A stretch of 64,000 nucleotides of DNA from Saccharospirillum sp039982735 (GCF_039982735.1 NZ_JBDWXV010000009.1:62001-126000), one strand, 5' to 3'; counted from the stretch's first letter, positions 50,947 through 61,131 are shown. Numbers and translations are program-made. The notes: a model not told the origin generated them from the letters alone.

Positions 50947-52659
50947 TCAGCTTTTTTCCAACCGACCGCTTTCACGCAAGGTGACCGGCTGACCTAAAAA
51001 TTTAAAGTGTGGGGTCAGTTCCATCGAGATCATGTACCACCCAGCTTTGCCTTCGACTTCCCGTATCGACAGGTTTGCGCTACGCAACGGCCGACGGGCC
51101 CTAACTCCGGGTGCCGGGTTATCCATGTCCGACACGTATTGGCGAAGCCACTGCGTCAGCTCCTGATCGATTTGCGCACGGGTCTTCCAGGAGCCAATGT
51201 GTTCACGCTGCATCACCTTCAGATACTGGGCGAAGCGGCAGGCAATCAGGATGTAGGGCATCTGTCCATCCAGTTGCGCCGCAATGGTTTCTTCGGGTGT
51301 ACCTTCAATGTCATGAAAGCGAACACTGGCGGCTGAATAGAATCCCGCCTGTGATTTCCCCTTACGCAAGGTCAGCGGCACAAACCCCTGGTGCACCAGA
51401 TCGTTCTCACGTCGATCGGAAACCAGCACTTCGGTTGGTATCTGACCGCGCTGGGCGCCGCGTCCGCTGGATACAGTCAACTCGGGCAGAACACCAAAGT
51501 CTTCCCCCACCATATTGACGAACCAGCGATAGCGGGAAAAGGCCGTTGCAACCCGTTCAGCCAATGCAAAGGCAGCGTTACCCCAAACACCTTGCGTATC
51601 CTGTTTGCGATAGGTCTCATAAAAACTAAAGCCCATGCTGTTGTCTTCTGCGTAGGCTTCACGCAGCAAAAAACGCGGCATACACAATGCCATGTAGCGC
51701 GCATCGGGCTCTTGTCGAAAAGACTGCCATTTCTCAAACCCGGGTTGCTGGAAGTGTGCGTTCAAGTCACGCATCCGGCTAAATTCCCGAAAGTCATCCA
51801 GTCCGAAGAAACGGGCACTGACCGCACCGAGATAAGGAGCATGCGCAATGGCGGCTACTCTAGCCAGATTCTGCAGCAGTTGAATATCCGGTGCGTTGGG
51901 GTCGAACAGGTAATCACCCACCATCAAACTGTAGGGCTTACCCCCGAACTGACCAAATTCGCTGGAATAAACCAGCTGGTACAACGGAGACTGGGTGATT
52001 TCCGGCGTGTCTTCGAAACTTTCACGCAGGGTTTCCTTATCCAGATTAACCACATCGACCAGAGCATTTTCGTGAAAATCGATCCCTCCTACCAGATAGT
52101 CGAGTGAGCGCCAGGCAGACTCCAACCGCTGAAAATCGGGGTGGTGCAACAATACGTTCATCTGCGAGTTCAGACGAGTGTCCAGTTCGGCCATCCAGCG
52201 GGAGACATCGGCTGAGTCAGGTGTTTGCGCCTCCTGCAGCAAGCCGGCTCGGTCAAGCAAAGCCCGGGTAGTATCGTTCAGGCTCACCGTTTCACTGTCC
52301 AGACACAGAGACAGGTTATCGCGTGCTTCAATCAGTGTGGTAAAGCCGGGTATGTGTGGAAAGAGCGATTCAGGCTCAAAATCGGACAGCGACAAGAACG
52401 ACAGGGTAATGGAGATGGCCTCGCCATTACCGAGCATTTCGTCTTCAATCGAAAGTGTCAGTTCCGGCTGAAAGCTGGCGAAGGCACCACTGAGGTCATT
52501 GCTGGTCAGTTGTACTTTCTCAAAGGCATCATAGGGATCCAGATCAGCAGTAGGATTCAGTGCCGAGAGCACCAGAATCCGAAAGGGCAGTTCCTCATCC
52601 TGATCCGCACCATGGGCGCGGTACACCAAATTGATCTTTTCCGACACGCCCTCGGTCAT
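50947..52659 (-). CDS. Natural TssB-TssC fusion, second sheath protein
   Basis: A 570-residue protein in two parts. Residues about 6-118 match TssB: EKINLVY, EELPFRILVLSALN and SDFEPESLFPHIPGFTTLIEAR align with ERINIAY, VELPLKMLVLDDFT and KDFNPENVARQIPELNSLLELR of the separate TssB. Residues about 154-570 match TssC (YSSEFGQFGGKPYSLMVGDY; RFSRYRW-like FSRYRWFVN; MQREHIGSWKTRAQID). The TssB C-terminal about 40 residues and the first about 60 of TssC are shortened to a 35-residue linker. Related second TssC-like genes (ImpD/TssC40 types) are known in rhizobial clusters. Probably forms a distinct sheath or a cap. Confidence 0.85.
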   Translation of the reverse strand: MTEGVSEKINLVYRAHGADQDEELPFRILVLSALNPTADLDPYDAFEKVQLTSNDLSGAFASFQPELTLSIEDEMLGNGEAISITLSFLSLSDFEPESLFPHIPGFTTLIEARDNLSLCLDSETVSLNDTTRALLDRAGLLQEAQTPDSADVSRWMAELDTRLNSQMNVLLHHPDFQRLESAWRSLDYLVGGIDFHENALVDVVNLDKETLRESFEDTPEITQSPLYQLVYSSEFGQFGGKPYSLMVGDYLFDPNAPDIQLLQNLARVAAIAHAPYLGAVSARFFGLDDFREFSRMRDLNAHFQQPGFEKWQSFRQEPDARYMALCMPRFLLREAYAEDNSMGFSFYETYRKQDTQGVWGNAAFALAERVATAFSRYRWFVNMVGEDFGVLPELTVSSGRGAQRGQIPTEVLVSDRRENDLVHQGFVPLTLRKGKSQAGFYSAASVRFHDIEGTPEETIAAQLDGQMPYILIACRFAQYLKVMQREHIGSWKTRAQIDQELTQWLRQYVSDMDNPAPGVRARRPLRSANLSIREVEGKAGWYMISMELTPHFKFLGQPVTLRESGRLEKS

Positions 52660-52705
52660 AACCCGTGCTCCGGTTTGATTGGTTCAAGCCAATAGCCCGC
52701 CACCA

Positions 52706-55700
52706 TCAGAACGACACCCTGGCTGCGGACGTTGGAGCCTCTTCAACCACCATCAGCGGTTCGACCTCCATTTGGGGGTTGGGCCAGCAGCTGGCGATCT
52801 GCGGCGGCAACCCCAGGGGCACGGTGCTCAGCGACTGAATAACCGGCCGCTGACCGACTATTTCATAGTTGATATCGATCTGGCTGATATTCTGCTGACG
52901 CAATTGTGCCTCTGAACCCGGGAAATCGCTGACACTGAAAATGAACCTGCCATCTCTGAAATCATCGAGGAAGCGGGCAAAGCCCTTAACACCCGGATAA
53001 TCCTTTGTCAGTCTCATCTGACCGATCTCGATGGTTAGCGAGGTATCACCGCATTGCTCCAACGACCAGTTAAAGGTTCGCTCTGAAGGGTAGTTGTAGT
53101 TCGCCAAAGTCTGAACACCATCACTGCAATGCAAATTCAGGAAGGTGGCATAGGGTGACGCTGTTGCTCCGGCATTGGTACCGGAGGGCAGAGTTCGCAC
53201 GCTGACATCAAACTCATTGCCCACAACAATACCGCCGTTGCTGGCGTTGTTGAGAACGTCATAAAAGTCGTCGTCCAACGTCATGGTTCGCCCACTGACA
53301 GCAGCCGGTACATACCCGCGGTTCAACTGCCGCGATACAAAGGCCTGGGCATCACCGTTCAGGAACTCCCATAACACGCCCTGCTCACCGACGATCAAAT
53401 TCCCCAGGCGGTTTTGCTCAACACCTTCGAGCGAGGCCAGAACGTTGTTTTCCCACCGTTCCTGCAATTCACAGGATCCCTCTTTCATCATATAGTCATA
53501 GGCCACATCAAGCGGCCCGGTATACAGTTCCCAGAATAAGGCCGATTCGGAATCTGGCCGGCCAAAAATTTCTTGCAAGGCATATACGGCAGTCCAGGCA
53601 TTCGCCATAGGTCCGCTGCCAGATTCCAATGCGTCCGGCTGCAGAAAGTAATCGTTCAGGGCAGCCAGCGATTGACTGCGCAAGTTCGAATTAAAGGCCA
53701 CCTGAGACAAAGCGGCCTTGTAATCATCAACGGCCGTTACCCCCTGTTCCAGCAGCGAGTCGAGAGGGTTGACCTCCTCTTCCGTCGATCCGACACCGGT
53801 CCGGCGCTGAAGTTTGATAGCGCGTTGTGCCAACTTGCCCACTCTACCGGCCTTACCCAGTACTTTTTTAATGGCTCGTGAGGCGCCGGGTCCCTGTCCG
53901 CCGGACGCGTCCGGTACTGTGTATTCCTGCAATTCCACAAAGTAAGCAAAATGGTCAGCTGAGGCATACTGCAGCTCTTCGAACGGAGTCAGCTCAGCGT
54001 ACATGCGTTCGATAAACGCGAAATAAGGGTTGTCGTTTCCGGGCATGCGCTCCAGTGCTCTCACCCATTCCCGGCGGTCCCGGTAACGTTGAACCCCTTC
54101 GTCAAAGCGCTCAGCAAAAGATTCCCAGGCCATTTGGTACTCACGCTGGTAAAACTGCTCGAAATCAGCCTGAATCTCCGTTAACGCATCGTCCCCTTCG
54201 TTGGCCGTGGAAAACTCTTCCATAAACTGGGTAACAAAGTCGTAACCGGTTAGGGTAAAGGCGGGGTCTACCTGGGGCGCATCTGCAATGCGCTGACTGC
54301 CACCCCAGAAATCTTCAAGCCGAACGCTCGGAAAACCCTGGGCGTTGGCCCAGTCTACGATCCAGGAGTAATCACCGCTGTTGCGATTAACCAGGTGCAA
54401 TAAAGCACTCTGCAGATTAAGGCGTTCTTCGACCAGTGAGCTGGTAACCGGATTCCAATCAAGGTACGCCAGATACAACTCATTGAAGATGGCCGATTGC
54501 TCGAGGCTGACGCCTTCTTCCAGCAAGCCGTAATAGGTGCTGCTCACCGCAGGTACCAGATTTGGATCTTCACCGTCCAACTGCGTTTGCAAGGCATTAA
54601 TACGACGTATCAGACCACCGGCCACGACACTGGTCTCTGCATTTGCCAGATCATCAATGGTTTGAATAATGGGTTCATCAATGGGTTGCAAAATCGAGGT
54701 GCGGAAATAGTTGACGTAACGGGCCCTCAATTCGCTGATATCACCCGCTCCACCGTATGGCAGCCACCAGGGTATCACTTCTGATTGCTGGTACTGCTCC
54801 ATGGCCAGGGCAAAATCAAGCAATTCAGCGGCCGAAAAGAGCTGGTCCGCCGAGCTACCCTGATCACTGAGTTCAACTTCCGAAAACGTATCTCGAATGG
54901 TCTCAAGAGTACTGCGATTGGCTTCATAGGCCAGCGTTAAAACCGCAAAGCTGATCAGCGTGACGGCACCGCCGATACCGAGTGCATACCGACGCACCGC
55001 GCGGCGTATCCGGTCTATGCTTGGCAGGCTTTCATACAAGCCCCGATCAGAGGGCAACACCCGGGTGAAAAATTCATGAAGAAAAACACCCCGATGAGTT
55101 TCCTTGCCGTTAACGCTTTGAATGCTCGACCCGAAATACAAGCCACGGAATTTTGGAGCTTCCTGATAAATATTCCCCACCAGTGCGGTGTTGATAAAAG
55201 CATGCAGGTTATCGCGTAAACGTTCTACTTCCGAAGGCAATACCAACAGACTGTCATCGGGTGTATCGGTGCGCTCCATCATCAGCAATCGCAGCTCTTT
55301 CATGCGATCAAGAATACTGTCCAGTGCCTTATCTAGCACTGAATTAAAGTCAACGGTATCCGCCGTATTCAGGTACCCCATGGGCTGCAACAGGCTTTCA
55401 TCGGGCAGGTAGGAAACCCATTCTGAGAATCCTTCAATCTTGTCGCACTTTGTCACCAGCAAATAGACCGGCACCTGAATTTCCAAACGGTCCATCAGGT
55501 TGTTGATCGAGGAGCGAACCTGGCGCCCCTCTTCCAGAATGGTTTCTTCGTCGCAGGTTAACAATCGTTCGGCTGACACAGCTACCACCAGCCCATTAAG
55601 CGGCTCTCGTTGTTTGTGACCGGCCAATAGACCCAGCAGCTTATCCCATTCCTTGCGATCTCGTTCCTGCTGTTCAGGTACTGCGTAGCGCCCGGCTGTA

Positions 55701-56218
55701 TCGATAACGATGGCCTCTTCGTACAGCCACCATTCCAGATTCAGGGTCGAGCCATCTTCATGAATGGACAGGTTTTCGATACCGGGCTTGAGCAACTGCG
55801 CGCTGCGCAAGGAGGTGCTTTTACCGGTGGTCGGGCGGCCGATGATCATATACCAGGGCAGCACATACAGCGGATCGCCCCGAAGTTTGAGTTGCGACTT
55901 TTTCAATGCCTTTATGGTTTGCCGCCAGCGTTTGCTCAGGGCCCGATTTAGCTGGCTACTGGACATACCTACGTCTTGACCGGCAGACACCGCGCTGGGC
56001 TTTCCCTGGCGGATGACCCGCTTGACCTGAGCCCTGGCGCGATATCGAACATAGAGTCGCCGCCCCAGAACCAACAAAAAGAATACACCGAATCCAACGC
56101 CCAGTACCCAGTACGCCAGTTCCATGGGCCATTCGAGCAAATAAAACAGGCTGAGCACTACGCCGATAACCAGCAAAATCAGCAACAGGCGCCACAGGAA
56201 TACAAAAAATGCTTTCAT
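52706..56218 (-). CDS. tssM: T6SS membrane-complex protein TssM (IcmF)
   Basis: A 1170-residue IcmF protein: two N-terminal membrane segments (residues about 5-55), a P-loop GRPTTGKST at 127-135 and DTAGRYAVPEQ, a third membrane segment near GIGGAVTLISFAVLTLAYEA, then the large periplasmic region. With TssL and TssJ it forms the envelope-spanning channel. Two bases separate it from tssL. Confidence 0.95.
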   Translation of the reverse strand: MKAFFVFLWRLLLILLVIGVVLSLFYLLEWPMELAYWVLGVGFGVFFLLVLGRRLYVRYRARAQVKRVIRQGKPSAVSAGQDVGMSSSQLNRALSKRWRQTIKALKKSQLKLRGDPLYVLPWYMIIGRPTTGKSTSLRSAQLLKPGIENLSIHEDGSTLNLEWWLYEEAIVIDTAGRYAVPEQQERDRKEWDKLLGLLAGHKQREPLNGLVVAVSAERLLTCDEETILEEGRQVRSSINNLMDRLEIQVPVYLLVTKCDKIEGFSEWVSYLPDESLLQPMGYLNTADTVDFNSVLDKALDSILDRMKELRLLMMERTDTPDDSLLVLPSEVERLRDNLHAFINTALVGNIYQEAPKFRGLYFGSSIQSVNGKETHRGVFLHEFFTRVLPSDRGLYESLPSIDRIRRAVRRYALGIGGAVTLISFAVLTLAYEANRSTLETIRDTFSEVELSDQGSSADQLFSAAELLDFALAMEQYQQSEVIPWWLPYGGAGDISELRARYVNYFRTSILQPIDEPIIQTIDDLANAETSVVAGGLIRRINALQTQLDGEDPNLVPAVSSTYYGLLEEGVSLEQSAIFNELYLAYLDWNPVTSSLVEERLNLQSALLHLVNRNSGDYSWIVDWANAQGFPSVRLEDFWGGSQRIADAPQVDPAFTLTGYDFVTQFMEEFSTANEGDDALTEIQADFEQFYQREYQMAWESFAERFDEGVQRYRDRREWVRALERMPGNDNPYFAFIERMYAELTPFEELQYASADHFAYFVELQEYTVPDASGGQGPGASRAIKKVLGKAGRVGKLAQRAIKLQRRTGVGSTEEEVNPLDSLLEQGVTAVDDYKAALSQVAFNSNLRSQSLAALNDYFLQPDALESGSGPMANAWTAVYALQEIFGRPDSESALFWELYTGPLDVAYDYMMKEGSCELQERWENNVLASLEGVEQNRLGNLIVGEQGVLWEFLNGDAQAFVSRQLNRGYVPAAVSGRTMTLDDDFYDVLNNASNGGIVVGNEFDVSVRTLPSGTNAGATASPYATFLNLHCSDGVQTLANYNYPSERTFNWSLEQCGDTSLTIEIGQMRLTKDYPGVKGFARFLDDFRDGRFIFSVSDFPGSEAQLRQQNISQIDINYEIVGQRPVIQSLSTVPLGLPPQIASCWPNPQMEVEPLMVVEEAPTSAARVSF

Positions 56219-56220
56219 CG

Positions 56221-56892
56221 TCAGGACACCAGGTTCAGTAAATCAACGATCAGCCCGTGAATCTGGCTGGCGTACCACAAGAACACCCCCAGAATAAACA
56301 ACGCGGGAACCGCAACAACATAGGGAATAAGATTCGCGCGGCGTTTACGCTCTTTTGCCGCCAGTTCCTGTTCACTGAAGGCCGTACGGAACAGAACCGA
56401 CTGGTCCAGGTTATGCTGCGCTTCCTCAGGCAAAAGCAGCGACAGGTTGAAGCCGCGCGCGTTTTCTAGCTGAGGGCGATCTTCAGGATCAAAGTAGCGA
56501 CCTTTGAAACCCAGGCCGAGGCACAGCAAAAATATTTCCCGAACACTGCGATCGTCACCGTGTTTACTCAGCAGGTTGAGTCGATCGTAGAATTCTGCGC
56601 CTGCATTGGTGGTGTTAAAATGCTCGCGCTGCAGGGATGCTTGTTGCCAGGCATTACGGTTGGGCCACTGACTGGTCAACAACACTTCATCGATGTAGGC
56701 GCACACGGCAAACCAGCCTTCACGTACGCTCTCGAGACTGAATCCCGCCGCTTCGGCGCGCTCGGTCAGGCTTTGATACAAGCGATCGAAATGTTCTCGC
56801 AACTGATCGGCCGGCAACTCACTGGCATGCAGTGTTCTGGCTGTCTGACGCGTGAAAAGCAACGCGGGAACGTAAAAGTCGACCAGTCTCAT
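56221..56892 (-). CDS. tssL: T6SS membrane-complex protein TssL (DotU)
   Basis: A 223-residue DotU protein (AGFSLESVREGWFAVCAYIDEVLLTSQWPNRNAWQ; LGLGFKGRYF) with one C-terminal membrane segment and no OmpA-like peptidoglycan domain. AAGGTG supports the start at 56892; the frame upstream of it is not coding. It binds TssM and TssK. Confidence 0.93.
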   Translation of the reverse strand: MRLVDFYVPALLFTRQTARTLHASELPADQLREHFDRLYQSLTERAEAAGFSLESVREGWFAVCAYIDEVLLTSQWPNRNAWQQASLQREHFNTTNAGAEFYDRLNLLSKHGDDRSVREIFLLCLGLGFKGRYFDPEDRPQLENARGFNLSLLLPEEAQHNLDQSVLFRTAFSEQELAAKERKRRANLIPYVVAVPALFILGVFLWYASQIHGLIVDLLNLVS

Positions 56893-57026
56893 AGCGCACC
56901 TTGTCCGGGTTCGGCGGAGTACCCATCCCTGTATGGCTTGTGTGTCATAACGGTCCCTGTTCTCTTGGTCAGGTGCAATGCACCTGCAGGTCAATTGTGC
57001 CCTTCAGTCACGCGAGCGGGTAAAAC

Positions 57027-58418
57027 TTACTTTCTCAGAATGACCAGCTCGCATTTCAGATCTTCCGGCGCCTCAGCCCAGTGCAGGGCCGCGTTCTTCT
57101 GCCGGCGTACCTTGTCCCATTGCTCGTTATTGGCATCGAGCCGAATGTAGTTTGCAAAGGCTTTGCGTGGCAGACCAATGGGGGCGCTGCCCAGCAGCAC
57201 CATAGGCACGCCCGGCAAGGAGCGCTGCGCCAGCTGTTTAACGGTATCGAATGAGGCCAGCTTGGCGGTAGTCTCAAAGGTCTCCCGCCACTCGTTGGCA
57301 AGCATCTGGGTATTTAGAACCAGATAATATTCAACCTGCTCCTCAAAGAAATGCTCAGGAACATCTGCATGAAAAACATCGTCTTCAAAGTCCATATCCA
57401 CCAGATAGCGAGGCCCGATGGAAATTTCATTCAACAGTGCCGTTACCAGGCCTCTGACCGCCTGAAAACAGTGTGTCAATTTGCCATGATCATAAGCAGG
57501 TACCAGACGTTCACCGTCCGATTTTTCACCGACCATGTTAACCAACCCGGAAAAAGTGCTCAGCTCACCAATCAGCTCACGCAACACACCATAAATTTGC
57601 CAGGGATGAATGCTGTCTTGCTCGCACAGATGCACCAGGCGCGGCACATACTGGCTCAACGCCTGCAGGCCAATTCGGTAACGCAGAACATTCGGGTCGA
57701 ACTCACTGATTCCACTGCTCGACGCATCACTGTAGTCAAGCTGGATGGCACGTCCGGTGATTTCATCCCGGATCTCCCGAATCATAGACAGCAGAGATGC
57801 ATTACCCGCCAGTTGTACAAGTGGCGGAATGTATTCAGAGGCATAGCGTAACTGGTCGCCATCACGCACCACCTGCGCAACCGGAATCACCTGAAATTCA
57901 CTGCGCAACTCAATTTCGTTCTCGAATAGAAACTCCAGTTTATACTCGAGCTCCTGAATGGAGGCGTCTGGTCCATCCTGGTACAGGTCCTGTGCGCTGC
58001 GCGGGTCTACCCGGGTGAAATATCGGGTTTTGACTGACTGCACGTCACCGCCGCTGTTCACCACTGTGACATTGGGTTCGCCGGGCTGCAGAGTGCGCAC
58101 GCCAATATAGATGGTAAACGGCCGGTCCGGTTCGACGGCATCCTCATCGAAGGTCCGGTTGGGTAGCTGGCCATTGTCGGGCACGCTGACCTGACTACCG
58201 TCAGGGAAGATAAACCGGCCGGACACGAGCTCGCAGCTACGATTCGGCAAGGCGCTGCGCGACAGGTTCAGGTCTATGACTCCCCAGAAGTGAGGCTGCA
58301 TCATTTGCTGCATCGGGCCGAGCAGTGACTGCCAGTATGCTTCACTGTACTGAAAATGCTGGGGCTGCATGAACATGCCCTGGTGCCAAAAGATGGGTTT
58401 GCTTACTCTCAAGGTCAT
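57027..58418 (-). CDS. tssK: T6SS baseplate-membrane adaptor TssK
   Basis: A 463-residue ImpJ/VasE protein, full length. N-terminus PIFWHQGMFMQPQHFQYSE is diagnostic; the C-terminal part has VEYYLVLNTQM and PLVCHAK-equivalent GLPRKAFANYIRLD. It docks the baseplate on the TssLM complex. A 134-bp gap without an obvious feature lies between it and tssL. Confidence 0.95.
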   Translation of the reverse strand: MTLRVSKPIFWHQGMFMQPQHFQYSEAYWQSLLGPMQQMMQPHFWGVIDLNLSRSALPNRSCELVSGRFIFPDGSQVSVPDNGQLPNRTFDEDAVEPDRPFTIYIGVRTLQPGEPNVTVVNSGGDVQSVKTRYFTRVDPRSAQDLYQDGPDASIQELEYKLEFLFENEIELRSEFQVIPVAQVVRDGDQLRYASEYIPPLVQLAGNASLLSMIREIRDEITGRAIQLDYSDASSSGISEFDPNVLRYRIGLQALSQYVPRLVHLCEQDSIHPWQIYGVLRELIGELSTFSGLVNMVGEKSDGERLVPAYDHGKLTHCFQAVRGLVTALLNEISIGPRYLVDMDFEDDVFHADVPEHFFEEQVEYYLVLNTQMLANEWRETFETTAKLASFDTVKQLAQRSLPGVPMVLLGSAPIGLPRKAFANYIRLDANNEQWDKVRRQKNAALHWAEAPEDLKCELVILRK

Positions 58419-58431
58419 TCTCCAGCCAGCG

Positions 58432-59058
58432 CTATATGGTCTCTACGGTCGTCGACCGTATGATTTCAACTTTATTGGTGTTGTTCCGTCCCAGCGACAA
58501 CGACAAGTACAGTACGTCCGGTACCGCCTTGGCTTCGTTCGCAACCAGCCCCATGTTCGCCAGCACCAGATCAACCGCCCCTCGCCGCGCCGGTTGAACC
58601 GGAATCTCGACGATGCGGATATCCAGCTCTGTACTCAAGCCAAAATAACCCACGACCACACCGACAAACTGGGCTCCCTGAGCACGGGGTAACACTTCGG
58701 TTTTGGTTTGACCTGGTTGAACGATGATGCGATCAAAACTCGCAATGGTGCCGTCGATCCTACCCTCGTTCAGCAACTGGATGGCACCTTCCTGAGTCGT
58801 TGCCAGCCCTTGAAAGGTGCCGGGATCGGACATTTGAAACAACCCGATTACCAGTGAGTGCGGCCGGCCACTCAAGACGTTCAGATCGGAAACACTCTCT
58901 ACCTGCAAAGTGATTGCCCGGTCCTGATACTTCCAGTCTTCCGGAGCCACTTCTAGAACGGGCGTGCCCGCGCAACCAATCATAAACAGTGCGAGTGAGC
59001 AGACACACAACAAGGTTGCCAGGCGACGTAGCGCCGCCACAAACGGGAACCATTTCAT
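58432..59058 (-). CDS. tssJ: T6SS outer-membrane lipoprotein TssJ
   Basis: A 208-residue lipoprotein: signal sequence ending with a lipobox (LFMIGC), then a TssJ/VasD sandwich domain (RPHSLVIGLFQMSDPGTF; TQEGAIQLLNEG; YLSLSLG). The start at 59058 gives a normal signal peptide; the longer frame overlaps hcp. It anchors the membrane complex in the outer membrane. Confidence 0.9.
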   Translation of the reverse strand: MKWFPFVAALRRLATLLCVCSLALFMIGCAGTPVLEVAPEDWKYQDRAITLQVESVSDLNVLSGRPHSLVIGLFQMSDPGTFQGLATTQEGAIQLLNEGRIDGTIASFDRIIVQPGQTKTEVLPRAQGAQFVGVVVGYFGLSTELDIRIVEIPVQPARRGAVDLVLANMGLVANEAKAVPDVLYLSLSLGRNNTNKVEIIRSTTVETI

Positions 59059-59092
59059 GAATCGGGATGCCTCGACCAGTCGACAATAAACA

Positions 59093-59605
59093 TCACCCGT
59101 TCGATGCACCGAATTGATAGGAACCTTCCGTGCCTGCAGCTTCATGTGTCCAAGTAATGTTACCAGCGGTGATGTACAGCTCCTCCATATGAGAGAAGTG
59201 CGCTTTTTGCGGATCGGTAACGTTTTCCATAACCGTTTTGATATCTACCAAAACGGCGTTTTCAAGCGTCATCACATAGTACAGCTCTTCCTCACCACTG
59301 GCTGACACGCGGTACCAGTTCACCACGATACTCAGCTGTTCACCGCCGGTTAGGGCGTTGTAAAGCAAAGGCGAAGCCTTATCGATCATTTTGACGATCT
59401 TCATGGCCTTCATTTCAGGCAAGCCGGTGATCTGACCGCTCTGAACGTTAGTCGCACGTGGCACACTGTGCTCAAATGCCTGGATCATGATTTCATCTTC
59501 GTGACCTTCCTGGCTGGCGGTGCCAACGCTGTCCATACTCAATGCACCGGAACTGATGTCACCCTGGTTGGAGCCTTCAATGGTCATATATGCAGGTATT
59601 GCCAT
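59093..59605 (-). CDS. hcp: T6SS tube protein Hcp
   Basis: A 170-residue Hcp (AIPAYMTIEGSNQGDISSG; IMIQAFEHSVPRATNV; LYYVMTLENAVLVDIKTVME; ITAGNITWTHEAAG). It builds the inner tube. It follows tssC by 38 bp, the standard sheath-tube order. A second Hcp lies at 50446. Confidence 0.95.
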   Translation of the reverse strand: MAIPAYMTIEGSNQGDISSGALSMDSVGTASQEGHEDEIMIQAFEHSVPRATNVQSGQITGLPEMKAMKIVKMIDKASPLLYNALTGGEQLSIVVNWYRVSASGEEELYYVMTLENAVLVDIKTVMENVTDPQKAHFSHMEELYITAGNITWTHEAAGTEGSYQFGASNG

Positions 59606-59643
59606 GGTCTATCTCCTAACAAAAATTAAATTGCGTTTCAGGC

Positions 59644-61119
59644 TTACTCTTTGTCGAGCTTGCCAGCCAGGGACAAGGTAAAGCTGGATCCCATGTATTT
59701 GAAATGAGGTCTGACGTTCATTTCGACCCGATAGAAACCGGGGTTACCTTCATCGTCCGTGACGATAATTTGCGCTTCGCGCAAAGGCTTTCGGCTGCGA
59801 ACTTCCGGCGGTGGATTGTCCTGGTCGGCCACGTACTGACGAATCCAGCCATTGAGTTCACGGTCGAGATCATTCTTGGTTTTCCAGCTACCAATATGCT
59901 CACGCTGCAACACCTTGATGTAGTGCGCCAGTCGGTCAACCATAAACAGGTAAGGCAGCTCTGTACCGAGCTTGAAGTTGGTCTCTGCCTGCTTGCCTTC
60001 CGGTGTATTGCCGAAGAACTTGGGTTTCTGGCATGAGTTGGCAGAGAAGAACGTCGCGTTATCAGCTCCCTTGCGAGCCACTAGACCCATAAAACCCTGC
60101 TCTGCCAGTTCAAATTCCTGACGATCGGTAATAGTGACTTCGGTGGGTGTATAGGCACGCGTATCACCGCTTTCCTGATACTTGTAAACAGGGAGGTCCA
60201 GAACCTCACCACCGCTTTGCGGGCCAATAATGTTCGGGCACCAGCGGTACTTGGCGAAACTGCGTGTCAGGTTTCCGGCAAAGGCATAAGAAGCCGCGCC
60301 CCAGCACAACTTACTGAAGTCTTTTCCTACGTTTTCCTGATAATTGAAGGCTTTGACCTTGTTATCTTCACCGTAGGCTGATCGCAACATGAAACGCGGT
60401 ACTGTCAGGCCGATGTTTCTTGAGTCATCCGATTCCCGAAAGCCATGCCATTTGGCGTACTGAGGCCCCTCGAAAATCGATTCAAGATCTTTCAGGTTGG
60501 GCAGGCCGGAGAATTCATCCAGACCAAAAAATTCTGGCCCGGCATTCGCCACCACCGGTGCATGGGACATCGCCGATACCGAGGCCAGATCACTCAGCAA
60601 CTTAACATCCTGAGAGTTGGGGCCAAAGTCATACCCGGTGATAATTGATGCGATTGGTTTGCCGCCAAACTGACCATACTCGGCCGAGTACACATGCTTG
60701 TACAAACCGGATTTAGTGGTATCCGGTGCATCTTCAAAGTCTTCAAGCAATTCATCTTTCGACAGGCTAATCAGTTCAATTCGAATGTTTTCGCGAAAGT
60801 CAGTGCGATCGACCAGAAACTTAAGTCCCCGCCAGGAGGATTCGAGTTTCTTGAACGCTTCGGAATGCAGCACTTCATCTAGCTGGGCACTGATTTTCTG
60901 ATCAACCTCGGAGATCATGTCATCAACCAGCTTTTGCTCAACCTTACCCGTCCGGTGGTTCGGAGCCACCAAGTCGGCAATAAATGCCTGAACACCCTGG
61001 CGTGCTGTATCGAAACCGTCATCGCCAGGTTTCATTCGGGTCTCTTGCATAACCTGATCGAGCAACGATACGGTGTCCGTTGTAGTCTTCTCTGCACTGC
61101 CTTTTTCTAATTCGGCCAT
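59644..61119 (-). CDS. tssC: T6SS sheath large subunit TssC
   Basis: A 491-residue TssC/VipB: the N-terminal SLLDQVMQETRMK matches the ClpV-binding helix of the family, and SAEYGQFGGKPIASIITGYDF, FAKYRWCPNIIGPQSGG and QREHIGSWKTKNDLDRELN are typical. With TssB it forms the contractile sheath. Thirteen bases from tssB. Confidence 0.96.
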   Translation of the reverse strand: MAELEKGSAEKTTTDTVSLLDQVMQETRMKPGDDGFDTARQGVQAFIADLVAPNHRTGKVEQKLVDDMISEVDQKISAQLDEVLHSEAFKKLESSWRGLKFLVDRTDFRENIRIELISLSKDELLEDFEDAPDTTKSGLYKHVYSAEYGQFGGKPIASIITGYDFGPNSQDVKLLSDLASVSAMSHAPVVANAGPEFFGLDEFSGLPNLKDLESIFEGPQYAKWHGFRESDDSRNIGLTVPRFMLRSAYGEDNKVKAFNYQENVGKDFSKLCWGAASYAFAGNLTRSFAKYRWCPNIIGPQSGGEVLDLPVYKYQESGDTRAYTPTEVTITDRQEFELAEQGFMGLVARKGADNATFFSANSCQKPKFFGNTPEGKQAETNFKLGTELPYLFMVDRLAHYIKVLQREHIGSWKTKNDLDRELNGWIRQYVADQDNPPPEVRSRKPLREAQIIVTDDEGNPGFYRVEMNVRPHFKYMGSSFTLSLAGKLDKE

Positions 61120-61131
61120 AATGGTTACCCC

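Noticed and set aside
58432..59145. Longer tssJ starting at 59145
   Set aside because: It would overlap hcp and place about 30 residues before the signal peptide and lipobox.
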